A DNA stretch of 13,922 bases from Bacteroidales bacterium UBA3754 (lineage in GTDB: Bacteria; Bacteroidota; Bacteroidia; Bacteroidales; UBA1715). Made by a program: the position numbers and the translations under genes. The notes beneath the pieces were generated by a model, which was given only the letters and a program-made list of their open reading frames with translations, had not been told where the DNA came from and did not search any database. The stretch is taken from NCBI GenBank assembly GCA_002371705.1, contig DFGI01000090.1, positions 1-13,922 on the forward strand, given 5' to 3'. How positions within the stretch are numbered: the first letter of the stretch is position 1; each line of letters opens with the position of its first letter. Below, piece by piece: positions 1 through 6,138 of this stretch.

Positions 1-9
1 CGTCTTCAT
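1..9 (-). CDS. 5' end of an unidentified gene running off the left edge
   Basis: Only three codons (M-K-T) are inside the window, so no function can be given. The start is proposed because an ATG on the minus strand at 7-9 is preceded by AGGTGA a few bases upstream, and a good Bacteroidetes promoter lies at 28-58. An M-K-T start is common in exported Bacteroidetes proteins, but that is only a hint. Confidence 0.35.
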
Positions 10-27
10 TTTTCACCTAGGACGATG

Positions 28-58
28 CAAATATACAACATTCTACGGCGGTTGTCAA
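28..58 (-). promoter_or_regulatory. Bacteroidetes-type promoter facing left
   Basis: On the minus strand, TATATTTG (plus 28-35) matches the -7 consensus TAnnTTTG exactly. TTG of a -33 element (plus 56-58) stands 20 nt upstream, the expected spacing. The predicted start lies about a dozen bases before the ATG at 7-9, giving a very short leader. Consensus and spacing are seen directly; activity is inferred. Confidence 0.55.
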
Positions 59-88
59 TAGTTTTTCACTAAAAGAGACTATATCCCC

Positions 89-116
89 GTCATGCCGAAC
101 GAAGTGAGGCATCTCC
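89..116. repeat. Short imperfect palindrome of dispersed-repeat type
   Basis: The stretch contains ATGCC (92-96) and GGCAT (108-112) as inverted arms around an 11-nt centre. From memory, this kind of sequence occurs as intergenic copies in Bacteroidetes genomes; no second copy is present in this window. It lies between the leftward promoter and the GC-rich stretch behind the FISUMP gene. Confidence 0.4.
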
Positions 117-120
117 ATTA

Positions 121-152
121 CGCATTGAGCATTCCACATTAAGCATTGATAA
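121..152. repeat. Imperfect tandem GCATT-type repeat
   Basis: The motif GCATTGA occurs twice (122-128 and 143-149), with the related GCATTCC (129-135) and ACATT (136-140) between them. This gives a degenerate short tandem array of about 30 bp. It has no coding potential and is intergenic. It could be slippage-derived spacer or part of a dispersed element together with the palindrome just to its left. Confidence 0.4.
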
Positions 153-157
153 TTATA

Positions 158-244
158 CCGCCGCCCTTCCTTCCTCTCGGTCACGCTGGCACTCCGTTGC
201 CGCTTTCCCTCGCGGTGCGGAAGGGGTTGGTTCGATGGAAAATT
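158..244 (-). other. GC-rich structured stretch directly downstream of the variable domain
   Basis: This stretch is much richer in GC than the flanking intergenic DNA. It carries an outer inverted repeat CCCTTCC (164-170) / GGAAGGG (219-225) and an inner hairpin GGCA-N6-TGCC (188-201). It starts at the stop codon of the FISUMP-type gene. In DGR systems, sequences after the variable region (an IMH element, often followed by a hairpin) guide mutagenic retrohoming, so this is a candidate for such a role. That is inference; it could also be the remnant of a recombination unit or a terminator-like structure (there is no T-run). Confidence 0.35.
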
Positions 245-1018
245 CTACAAACCACGCACAAGGCGGACTGAGTGCCCGAGGTTGCGGCGGTAGCTGTAGT
301 CCGTGCCCACGTAGTAGCTGTAGAAGGCCAGAGAGTAGGCGCCGCTGTTGTCGTAAGCCGAACTCGACCAATAGCTGCCGTAGGAACCAACGTCGTCCAC
401 ATCCGCCCCGTCACGGTTGCCAGCAGCAGGGAGAAACACGTAGTTTCCGTTCTTTGCAACAAAATAGGTTCCCCTTACTCCATTATTTTCACCCCAAACC
501 CAAACACTGTTATCACACAATTCCACTTGTTCATCATGTGTCGGCAATCTATATCCATTGCTTTGGTAACTGTGTATTTCATCCCATTTATAGTAATTTC
601 CAAAGTCGGTAGATTTCGTAGCACCCAAGTTGCACGTATTCCATTCCACACTCAATCCAAGATCACCAGATTCGTTCTTCAAATGTACGCCTTCTTGGAA
701 TATATCTACTATATAATACTTTTCGGCAGTTTGGATTTTTATTTTCCCTTTACGGGAATCAAAACTATGATTTACATCAGGCATTACCTCAACTATCGTC
801 CTACCATTTTCTTCTATTTTACCTGTTTTCACCCAGTCGGGCTGCTCAACTATATCCCAGTTCAAATCAGTTTTTACAACAAAAGATTTCGTTTCGAAAA
901 ATCCCGCAGGAAATTTCAATTCTGTTTCAGACAAACTCAATTCCGAACACGATGCCATCGTTAAAATGCAAAACAACGAGGCAATAGCGATTTTAATAAA
1001 AGTACGTATGGTTTTCAT
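245..1018 (-). CDS. BACON + FISUMP/C-type-lectin-like surface lipoprotein, putative DGR target
   Basis: Predicted 257-residue lipoprotein. Residues 1-24 form a signal peptide with lipobox MASC, so Cys24 would be lipidated. Residues about 26-108 resemble a BACON domain (beta-sandwich, often carbohydrate-binding). Residues about 118-257 match the FISUMP (TIGR02145-like) pattern of a C-type-lectin fold, with GYRLPT, LPAAG, YWSSSA and a terminal SVRLVR. An ATG nine codons upstream (1045) is in frame, but the chosen ATG (1016-1018) gives a standard signal peptide. From residue 200 on (about 251-420) the DNA becomes GC-rich. In residues 221-246, 22 of 26 codons are NNC, mostly Tyr, Ser, Asp, Gly and Asn. 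The first two thirds of the gene are AT-rich with T/A third positions. This is the pattern left by adenine-directed mutagenesis of AAC codons in DGR targets. The ligand is unknown. Confidence 0.8.
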   Translation of the reverse strand: MKTIRTFIKIAIASLFCILTMASCSELSLSETELKFPAGFFETKSFVVKTDLNWDIVEQPDWVKTGKIEENGRTIVEVMPDVNHSFDSRKGKIKIQTAEKYYIVDIFQEGVHLKNESGDLGLSVEWNTCNLGATKSTDFGNYYKWDEIHSYQSNGYRLPTHDEQVELCDNSVWVWGENNGVRGTYFVAKNGNYVFLPAAGNRDGADVDDVGSYGSYWSSSAYDNSGAYSLAFYSYYVGTDYSYRRNLGHSVRLVRGL

Positions 1019-1086
1019 TTTTTTTAATTTTTTTGCAATATACAAAATATTGAATATTTGAAATTAGAAATCAAGAATTAATATAC

Positions 1087-1977
1087 TTAAATCTTCGCCA
1101 AAATATCCTCTGCCCGAATTTCATTCATTTTCATAATCGCGAACCATTGTTTGCCCAAATCTTTGAGCGAGGCACCAACGTGGTACACGTCGTCGTCCAA
1201 AATCAGAAATCGGTCGTGAGATTTTTTGTACCGCAAGACAGTAATTGGTCGGTATTGTGCATTGTGGCGAGCAATGTCGAGTTGCAGTTGTTCGCCAATG
1301 TTGTGAGTGTAAATGGTTGCCGTCACGTTGTTGTTTCTTTTCTCAAGCATAAGCAGTGTACTTTCATTAATGTAGTTATCAATCAGCACAATGCGGCGTT
1401 TTGCAGATTTTATCAGCCGGCAGGCGAGTTCGTAGGCATCGAAGATTTGTCCGTCGAAAAAGATTCCTTCCACTGGTGGCAAGGCAGTACGGACAAAAAA
1501 GTCAACCTGTTTTTGTAATTCATATATTTGTTTTGTGTGTTCTTGTAAAGTATATTCTATACGATGTTCAAAAACAGCAATATATTGATTGAAATTGTAT
1601 CCTTTTAGAAGATACTCTTTTAAGATGCGGTTTGCCCATTGACGAAATTGCACACCTTGTCGCGATTTAACACGATATCCTATGGATAAAATCACATCAA
1701 GATTATAATAATCTACTTGATATGTTTACCCATCAGATGCAGTTGTCGCAAAATTTGCGACAACTGACAAGCCATTTAATTCTTCACGCAAGGCATTGTT
1801 TATATGTTTACCAATAGTTTTCACATCACGACCAAATAATTGTGCTATCTGGTTCCTATTCAGCCACACGGTTTCGTCGTTCATACGAACTTCCAAACGG
1901 ATTGTGTCATCGGGATTGTAGAGGACAACTTCACCAATCTGTGGTGCAAGCTGCTGTGTTGCAATGTCTTTCTTCAT
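1087..1977 (-). pseudogene. RhuM-family DNA-binding protein with PLD-like C-terminus, split by an in-frame stop
   Basis: Read through, the gene encodes 296 positions. About 28-130 match the RhuM family (ETVWLNRNQIAQLFGRD, NLDVILSIGYRVKS, QFRQWA, LLKGY). About 170-290 look like a phospholipase-D-superfamily domain with an HKD-like motif H254-x-R256-x4-D261 followed by GAS; Arg replaces the usual Lys. Codon 84 is TAA (1726-1728), exactly where relatives usually have Lys in TASDGK. The frame resumes in the next codon (TYQVDYYNLD) with no other lesion, so one AAA-to-TAA change explains it. The upstream 83 residues would be a winged-helix fragment. The downstream part could start only at internal GTG 1693-1695, inside the conserved domain. 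RhuM proteins are often found in mobile or defence-rich regions; the cellular role is unclear. It is either a recent pseudogene, a sequencing error or stop readthrough. Confidence 0.75.
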
Positions 1978-2015
1978 TTTTCCATATTTTTAATTAACGG
2001 CCTTAGTTCACCATC

Positions 2016-2031
2016 GCATTTTAGGAAATGC
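2016..2031. other. Small hairpin in the leader of the RhuM-type gene
   Basis: GCATTT (2016-2021) and AAATGC (2026-2031) form a perfect 6-bp stem with a 4-nt loop. It lies 39 bases upstream of the RhuM-type start codon at 1977, in the 157-bp gap after the permease gene. There is no T-run, so it is not an obvious terminator. I found no exact TAnnTTTG promoter in this gap. Confidence 0.25.
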
Positions 2032-2134
2032 TTCGACTTGAACTTTGGGTAAAAATAGGAAAATTTTTTGATTGGAATGAAATTACTATATCAATTTGAA
2101 AAAATTGTGATTTTGTATAAGAATATGTTGTGCA

Positions 2135-3031
2135 TTAATTCAAGTACAAAATCGCAATTCCCACCAGCACGCCAATCAGCACAATTCCTTTTTTCAGAAT
2201 GTTCTTTTCTTTGAAAATCAATGCACCTGCAAGGAATGAAATCAGCACATTGCTGCGACGGATTGCGGAAATCACAGCTATCAACGCACCAGGAATGCTT
2301 ATAGCATAAAAATAGAAGAAATCGGCGCAAACGAGGAATATGCCGATAAACGGAATTGTCCACCGCCATTCAAATATTTTTTCGGTTCGTTTGGGATACC
2401 ACACCAACAACGTGATTGGAATCATCAAAAGAAACTGATACACAGAAAAATACGCTTGAACTTCCATTTTAGGTATTCCGCATTGTGCAATCAAATATTT
2501 ATCGAACAAGGCGCTGATTGAGCCGAGAATTGTTCCTAAAAAAATCAAATAAATCCAAATGTTGTGCGAAAAGCGAATGCCTTCCTTCCGTCCAAGCATT
2601 GAATACAGCAACAAACTCACAATAATGATTGTGATTCCGCACCATTGCGTTGCGCTTAACGATTCGTGAAGCAGCAACACCGCCCCAAACAACGTCCACA
2701 TCGGGGATGAGGAACGAATTGGTCCAACAATGGATATAGGCAGATATTTCATCGCGTAAAACGAACATATCCATGACGACAGCACAATTATACTTTTGAT
2801 AAAAATCAAAAACTGGTCGTGCCAATTCGTAAATGGAATGAAAAACAACGAATGTTCAAGCAATTCGGGTGCAAATAAAGAAATGAAAATAAGCGGCAGA
2901 AAGATTAGCAACGATGTAGCAGACGAGAACAACAGCACAAGAACGACCACATTGTCTTTCACCGAAATTTTCTTGAACACGTCATACACGCCAAGAAACA
3001 ACGCCGAAAATATAACTAACAAAACCCACAT
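2135..3031 (-). CDS. DMT-superfamily permease (EamA-type transporter)
   Basis: A 298-residue, very hydrophobic inner-membrane protein with about ten predicted membrane segments. These are arranged as two homologous halves (about 2-138 and 155-297), the usual layout of EamA/DMT exporters. The first half holds MKYLPISIVGPIRSSSPMW followed by GAVLLLHE; the second ends with the parallel ISFLAGALIFKEKN. The conserved Glu after the fourth helix of each half is typical of the fold. The transported substrate cannot be told from sequence; DMT members export metabolites, amino acids or nucleotide sugars. The start ATG (3029-3031) lies three bases after the stop of the phosphoesterase gene, so the two are almost certainly co-transcribed and translationally linked. 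No membrane segment is missing and the length is normal. Confidence 0.85.
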   Translation of the reverse strand: MWVLLVIFSALFLGVYDVFKKISVKDNVVVLVLLFSSATSLLIFLPLIFISLFAPELLEHSLFFIPFTNWHDQFLIFIKSIIVLSSWICSFYAMKYLPISIVGPIRSSSPMWTLFGAVLLLHESLSATQWCGITIIIVSLLLYSMLGRKEGIRFSHNIWIYLIFLGTILGSISALFDKYLIAQCGIPKMEVQAYFSVYQFLLMIPITLLVWYPKRTEKIFEWRWTIPFIGIFLVCADFFYFYAISIPGALIAVISAIRRSNVLISFLAGALIFKEKNILKKGIVLIGVLVGIAILYLN

Positions 3032-3034
3032 AAT

Positions 3035-4174
3035 CTATTTCGCAACAAGCTGAATGACTGTTATTTCTGGTCGTGCCGCAATGCGAATCGGGAAAAACGT
3101 GAAGCCCAGACCTGCATTCACATAGAGCGATTGTTTGCCCTCGGTATATAAACCCCGATATTCGGGATACATTGAACGGGAAAGCGACAAGAATGGCAAA
3201 TCCAACTGACCTGCGTGCGTATGTCCCGAAAGTGTCAATGGAATATCGGTGTTAGGAAGCACTTCTTCACGCCAATGTGTCGGGTCGTGTGAAAGTAGGA
3301 TGCGGAACATTCCTTCGGTACCCTGACTTGCCTTTGGTAAATCTCCCACGTGGGGAAATGGCGGACGACCAACATTTTCAACGCCGATGATGGCAATGCT
3401 GTCGTTGCCACGAGTGATTTTCTCGTTTTCGTTTAACAACAACCGCCAGCCAAGATTTTGTTCTTTCTCAATCAGTCGTTGCAACGTGTCGCGAGAACTC
3501 ATCAGAAAAGAATAATCGTGGTTCCCAAGCACTGAAAACACGCCGTCGGTTGCACGAATTTGCCGCAACAAATCAAAAAATGGATCGATTTCGCTATGGT
3601 TGTTCGTCACCAAATCGCCTGTGAAACAAACCACATCGGCATTTTGTGAATTAACAAGTTCAACCATTCGTTTCATTTGCTTGCCGTTCGGATTCCACGA
3701 ACCACTATGAATGTCGGATATATGCACGATTTTGTAGCCATCAAACGTTTGTGGCAAATTCGGTGATGCGAATTCAACCTTTCGCACGTCGTACTGGTAC
3801 AATTCCACAAAACAACCATACAACAACGTCACAAGAATGATTCCCGCCAAACCAGCACCAATAACGGTAAACGGTGCTGTTGGAATATGTATCAAGGCTG
3901 CAAGTCGGCCAATTAGCGCAACCAGTGTGTAGGCAATTTTCGGCAATTGCAGACACAGCAACGCAAATCCTGCAAAACCAATATGACGGAATTTTGCAGT
4001 TTGGTCTGCCTCAAACGCAAACGCCACCATCAACAGCAAAACCGCAATCTGCGGAACCCAGTACAACCACTGAAATCCTCCCAAAAACATTGGTTTCACC
4101 ACCGTTTCGTAAATGTAGAAATCGGGTGAAAATAGCAGAATCAGAAAAAATATGATGACAAAAATGAACTTCAT
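3035..4174 (-). CDS. Membrane-anchored calcineurin-like metallophosphoesterase
   Basis: A 379-residue protein. Residues about 1-128 contain about four hydrophobic membrane segments; residues about 140-379 form a metallophosphoesterase domain facing one side of the membrane. All metal-binding signatures are present: D154-x-H156 in SDIH, G186-D187, G217-N-H-D220, H296 in SHD, and G317-H-T-H320. These residues bind a dinuclear metal centre for phosphoester hydrolysis. The layout resembles YkuE/YaeI-type enzymes, some of which have been linked to envelope lipid metabolism. The substrate here is unknown. It is the first gene of a pair with the DMT permease. Its start codon comes five bases after the T-run of the pgi terminator hairpin, so its own promoter would have to lie in or before that hairpin. 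TATCTTG just upstream of the hairpin is a weak candidate. Confidence 0.88.
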   Translation of the reverse strand: MKFIFVIIFFLILLFSPDFYIYETVVKPMFLGGFQWLYWVPQIAVLLLMVAFAFEADQTAKFRHIGFAGFALLCLQLPKIAYTLVALIGRLAALIHIPTAPFTVIGAGLAGIILVTLLYGCFVELYQYDVRKVEFASPNLPQTFDGYKIVHISDIHSGSWNPNGKQMKRMVELVNSQNADVVCFTGDLVTNNHSEIDPFFDLLRQIRATDGVFSVLGNHDYSFLMSSRDTLQRLIEKEQNLGWRLLLNENEKITRGNDSIAIIGVENVGRPPFPHVGDLPKASQGTEGMFRILLSHDPTHWREEVLPNTDIPLTLSGHTHAGQLDLPFLSLSRSMYPEYRGLYTEGKQSLYVNAGLGFTFFPIRIAARPEITVIQLVAK

Positions 4175-4179
4175 ACAGT

Positions 4180-4213
4180 AAAAAAGTAGAGACGTGCCGT
4201 GGCGCGTCTCTAC
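4180..4213 (-). terminator. Intrinsic terminator after pgi
   Basis: Read on the minus strand, a 13-bp near-perfect stem (one G-T pair) with a 2-nt loop occupies 4186-4213. It is followed at once by six Ts (4180-4185), the textbook layout of a rho-independent terminator. It begins 22 bases after the pgi stop codon. The downstream phosphoesterase start codon follows only five bases later, so readthrough would place this hairpin right beside its translation start. Confidence 0.6.
4186..4213. repeat. Palindromic repeat of the GTAGAGACG type
   Basis: GTAGAGACGTGCC and its inverted partner GGCGCGTCTCTAC are separated by only two bases. From memory, palindromes with these GTAGAGACG/CGTCTCTAC ends occur as dispersed intergenic copies in Bacteroidetes and some cyanobacteria. 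Only this copy is in the window. It coincides with the stem of the pgi terminator. Confidence 0.5.
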
Positions 4214-4234
4214 AAGATATTGTCGAAATGGATA

Positions 4235-5884
4235 TTATCTCATTTCTTTGTATTTGTTAATCAATCCGTTAGTTGAAGAATCGTGGCTCGAAACCGCATC
4301 GTTGTTCTTCAATTCAGGAAGAATCACGTTAGCCAACTGTTTTCCGAGTTGTACGCCCCATTGGTCGAAACTGAAAATGTTCCAGATGATTCCTTGGGTG
4401 AAAATCTTGTGTTCGTACATTGCGATTAACGAACCCAACGTTCTCGGAGTCAGTTTCTTGAATAAGATTGAGTTTGTTGGGATGTTGCCTTTGAACACCA
4501 TAAATGGAAGCAACATTGCGATGTCTTCATCTGATTTTCCTTGTTTTTTCAATTCGGCAGTAACTTGTTCAGCTGTTTTACCCATCATAAGTGCCTCTGG
4601 CTGAGCGAAGAAGTTAGCCAACAATTTTGGATGGTGGTCGCCGATAGGATTCTGCGAAATGGCAGGAGCCATGAAATCGCACGGAATCATTTTCGTTCCT
4701 TGGTGAATCAACTGATAGAAAGCATGCTGACCGTTTGTTCCCGGTTCGCCCCAAAGAATTGGGCCTGTCTGGTACGAAACTTCTTTTCCGTTGCGGTCAA
4801 CGTATTTACCGTTACTTTCCATATTTCCTTGTTGGAAATAAGCCGAGAAACGGTGCATATATTGGTCGTATGGCAAAATTGCCTCAGTTTCGGCGCCATA
4901 GAAGTTGTTATACCAGATGCCAATCAATGCTAAGATTACAGGAAGGTTCTTGCTGAAATCTGTGTTGCGGAAGTGTTTGTCCATTGCGTGTGCACCTTCC
5001 AACAATTCTTGGAAATTTTCGAAACCGATGTTGCAAGCGATTGACAATCCGATAGCACTCCACAACGAGTAACGGCCGCCAACCCAATCCCAGAATTCAA
5101 ACATATTATTGGTGTCGATGCCAAATTCCGAAACAGCTTTTGCGTTCGTGCTGAGGGCAACGAAATGTTTTGCAACGGCTTTCTCGTCTTTTGCAGCTTT
5201 CAAGAACCAATCCTTTGCTGTTTGCGCGTTTGTCATTGTTTCAAGCGTGGTGAACGTTTTGGAAGCAACGATGAACAATGTCGTTTCTGGGTCAACTTTC
5301 TTCAACGTCTCAGCCATGTGAGTTCCGTCGATGTTGGAAACAAAATAGCTGGTGATGTTCGGTTTCTTGTATGGTTTCAACGCTTCGGTAACCATAAGCG
5401 GACCAAGGTCGGAACCACCGATACCAATATTTACGATAGATTTGATTGCCTTGCCAGTGTAACCTTTCCATTCGCCAGAAATGATTTTTTCTGAGAAATC
5501 CTTCATTTGTGCAAGCACACGGTTCACGTCAGGCATAACGTCTTTGCCGTCAGAGAAAATTGGCGTATTGCTGCGGTTACGCAACGCAATGTGAAGCACG
5601 GAACGTTTTTCCGTCTTGTTGATTTTTTCGCCTGTGAATTCTGCCTCGATGGCGTCCTTCAAACCACACTCCTCTGCCAATTTAAGCAGAAGCGACATAA
5701 TTTTTTCGTCGATAAGGTTTTTTGAAAAATCAACGAAAATATCTTCGAACTGTAAAGAATATTTTGCCGCACGTTGAGAATCTTTGGCAAACATATCCTT
5801 CATTTGAGTACCCTTGAACGTGGCGAAATAGTTTTCCAATTCTTTCCACGCATTCGTCTGAGTAGGATTAACTGTTGGTAACAT
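4235..5884 (-). CDS. pgi: Glucose-6-phosphate isomerase
   Basis: Cytosolic enzyme interconverting glucose 6-phosphate and fructose 6-phosphate in glycolysis and gluconeogenesis; the product also feeds mannose-phosphate synthesis. The protein has 549 residues, the same length as the E. coli enzyme. Sugar-phosphate-binding SIS segments include NIGIGGSDLGP (152-162) and the signature DWVGGRYSLWSAIG (266-279). Catalytic residues by family pattern are Glu356 (GNMESNG), His387 (GTNGQHAFYQ) and Lys515 (FDQWGVQLGK). The start ATG (5882-5884) is preceded by an exact -7 element, TACTTTTG, 23 nt away. The gene is divergent from ligA across 254 bp and is closed by a hairpin terminator. Nothing is truncated. 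Confidence 0.98.
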   Translation of the reverse strand: MLPTVNPTQTNAWKELENYFATFKGTQMKDMFAKDSQRAAKYSLQFEDIFVDFSKNLIDEKIMSLLLKLAEECGLKDAIEAEFTGEKINKTEKRSVLHIALRNRSNTPIFSDGKDVMPDVNRVLAQMKDFSEKIISGEWKGYTGKAIKSIVNIGIGGSDLGPLMVTEALKPYKKPNITSYFVSNIDGTHMAETLKKVDPETTLFIVASKTFTTLETMTNAQTAKDWFLKAAKDEKAVAKHFVALSTNAKAVSEFGIDTNNMFEFWDWVGGRYSLWSAIGLSIACNIGFENFQELLEGAHAMDKHFRNTDFSKNLPVILALIGIWYNNFYGAETEAILPYDQYMHRFSAYFQQGNMESNGKYVDRNGKEVSYQTGPILWGEPGTNGQHAFYQLIHQGTKMIPCDFMAPAISQNPIGDHHPKLLANFFAQPEALMMGKTAEQVTAELKKQGKSDEDIAMLLPFMVFKGNIPTNSILFKKLTPRTLGSLIAMYEHKIFTQGIIWNIFSFDQWGVQLGKQLANVILPELKNNDAVSSHDSSTNGLINKYKEMR

Positions 5885-5907
5885 TGTATCTTGTTTTAAA
5901 ATTTTTC

Positions 5908-5915
5908 CAAAAGTA
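5908..5915 (-). promoter_or_regulatory. -7 promoter element of pgi
   Basis: TACTTTTG on the minus strand matches TAnnTTTG exactly and stands 23 nt before the pgi ATG. The best -33 candidate is a TTG 22 nt further upstream (plus 5938-5940), slightly wider than the usual 19-21 nt. Confidence 0.5.
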
Positions 5916-6073
5916 TGAATTTATTCAAAAATATTCGCAATCTCGCAAAATGATTTACAACAAAACAGCGACAGACTTTCAAATTCGTTATGTGTTATAC
6001 ATTGTAAATTGGGGATTAAAAACTAATTCTCATCTTTTACGGATTTTTTTTAGCGGAATTTCTTGAATCAAGT

Positions 6074-6081
6074 TATCTTTG
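6074..6081 (+). promoter_or_regulatory. -7 promoter element of ligA
   Basis: TATCTTTG matches TAnnTTTG exactly, 57 nt before the ligA ATG. A T-rich TTTAG sequence about 20 nt upstream (near 6049-6053) is a weak -33 candidate. The rest of the pgi-ligA intergenic region is plain AT-rich DNA. Confidence 0.5.
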
Positions 6082-6138
6082 TATAATGGTATTTTGCCAT
6101 TAATTAACATTGTAGAATATTGATACATAAGTAATTAT

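Noticed and set aside
181..462. Minus-strand open frame of 93 codons overlapping the variable domain and its tail
   Set aside because: It is out of frame with the lectin-like domain and its Thr/Ala-rich product mirrors the repetitive codon composition. I treat it as a shadow and mention it only as part of the tail finding.
235..964. Two long open frames on the plus strand (235-612 and 272-964) opposite the lipoprotein gene
   Set aside because: They are antisense to a gene with a clear signal peptide and domain pattern. Their products have no recognisable domain, and the openness follows from the GC-rich NNC codons on the other strand.
1087..1695. Independent 202-residue protein starting at GTG 1693-1695
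   Set aside because: The start would lie in the middle of a conserved RhuM segment and the ten preceding in-frame codons also match the family, so it is the 3' part of a broken gene.
5953..6009. Inverted repeat ATTTACAA/TTGTAAAT in the pgi-ligA gap
   Set aside because: An 8-bp match separated by about 40 bases in AT-rich DNA is expected by chance, and it does not overlap the promoter elements.
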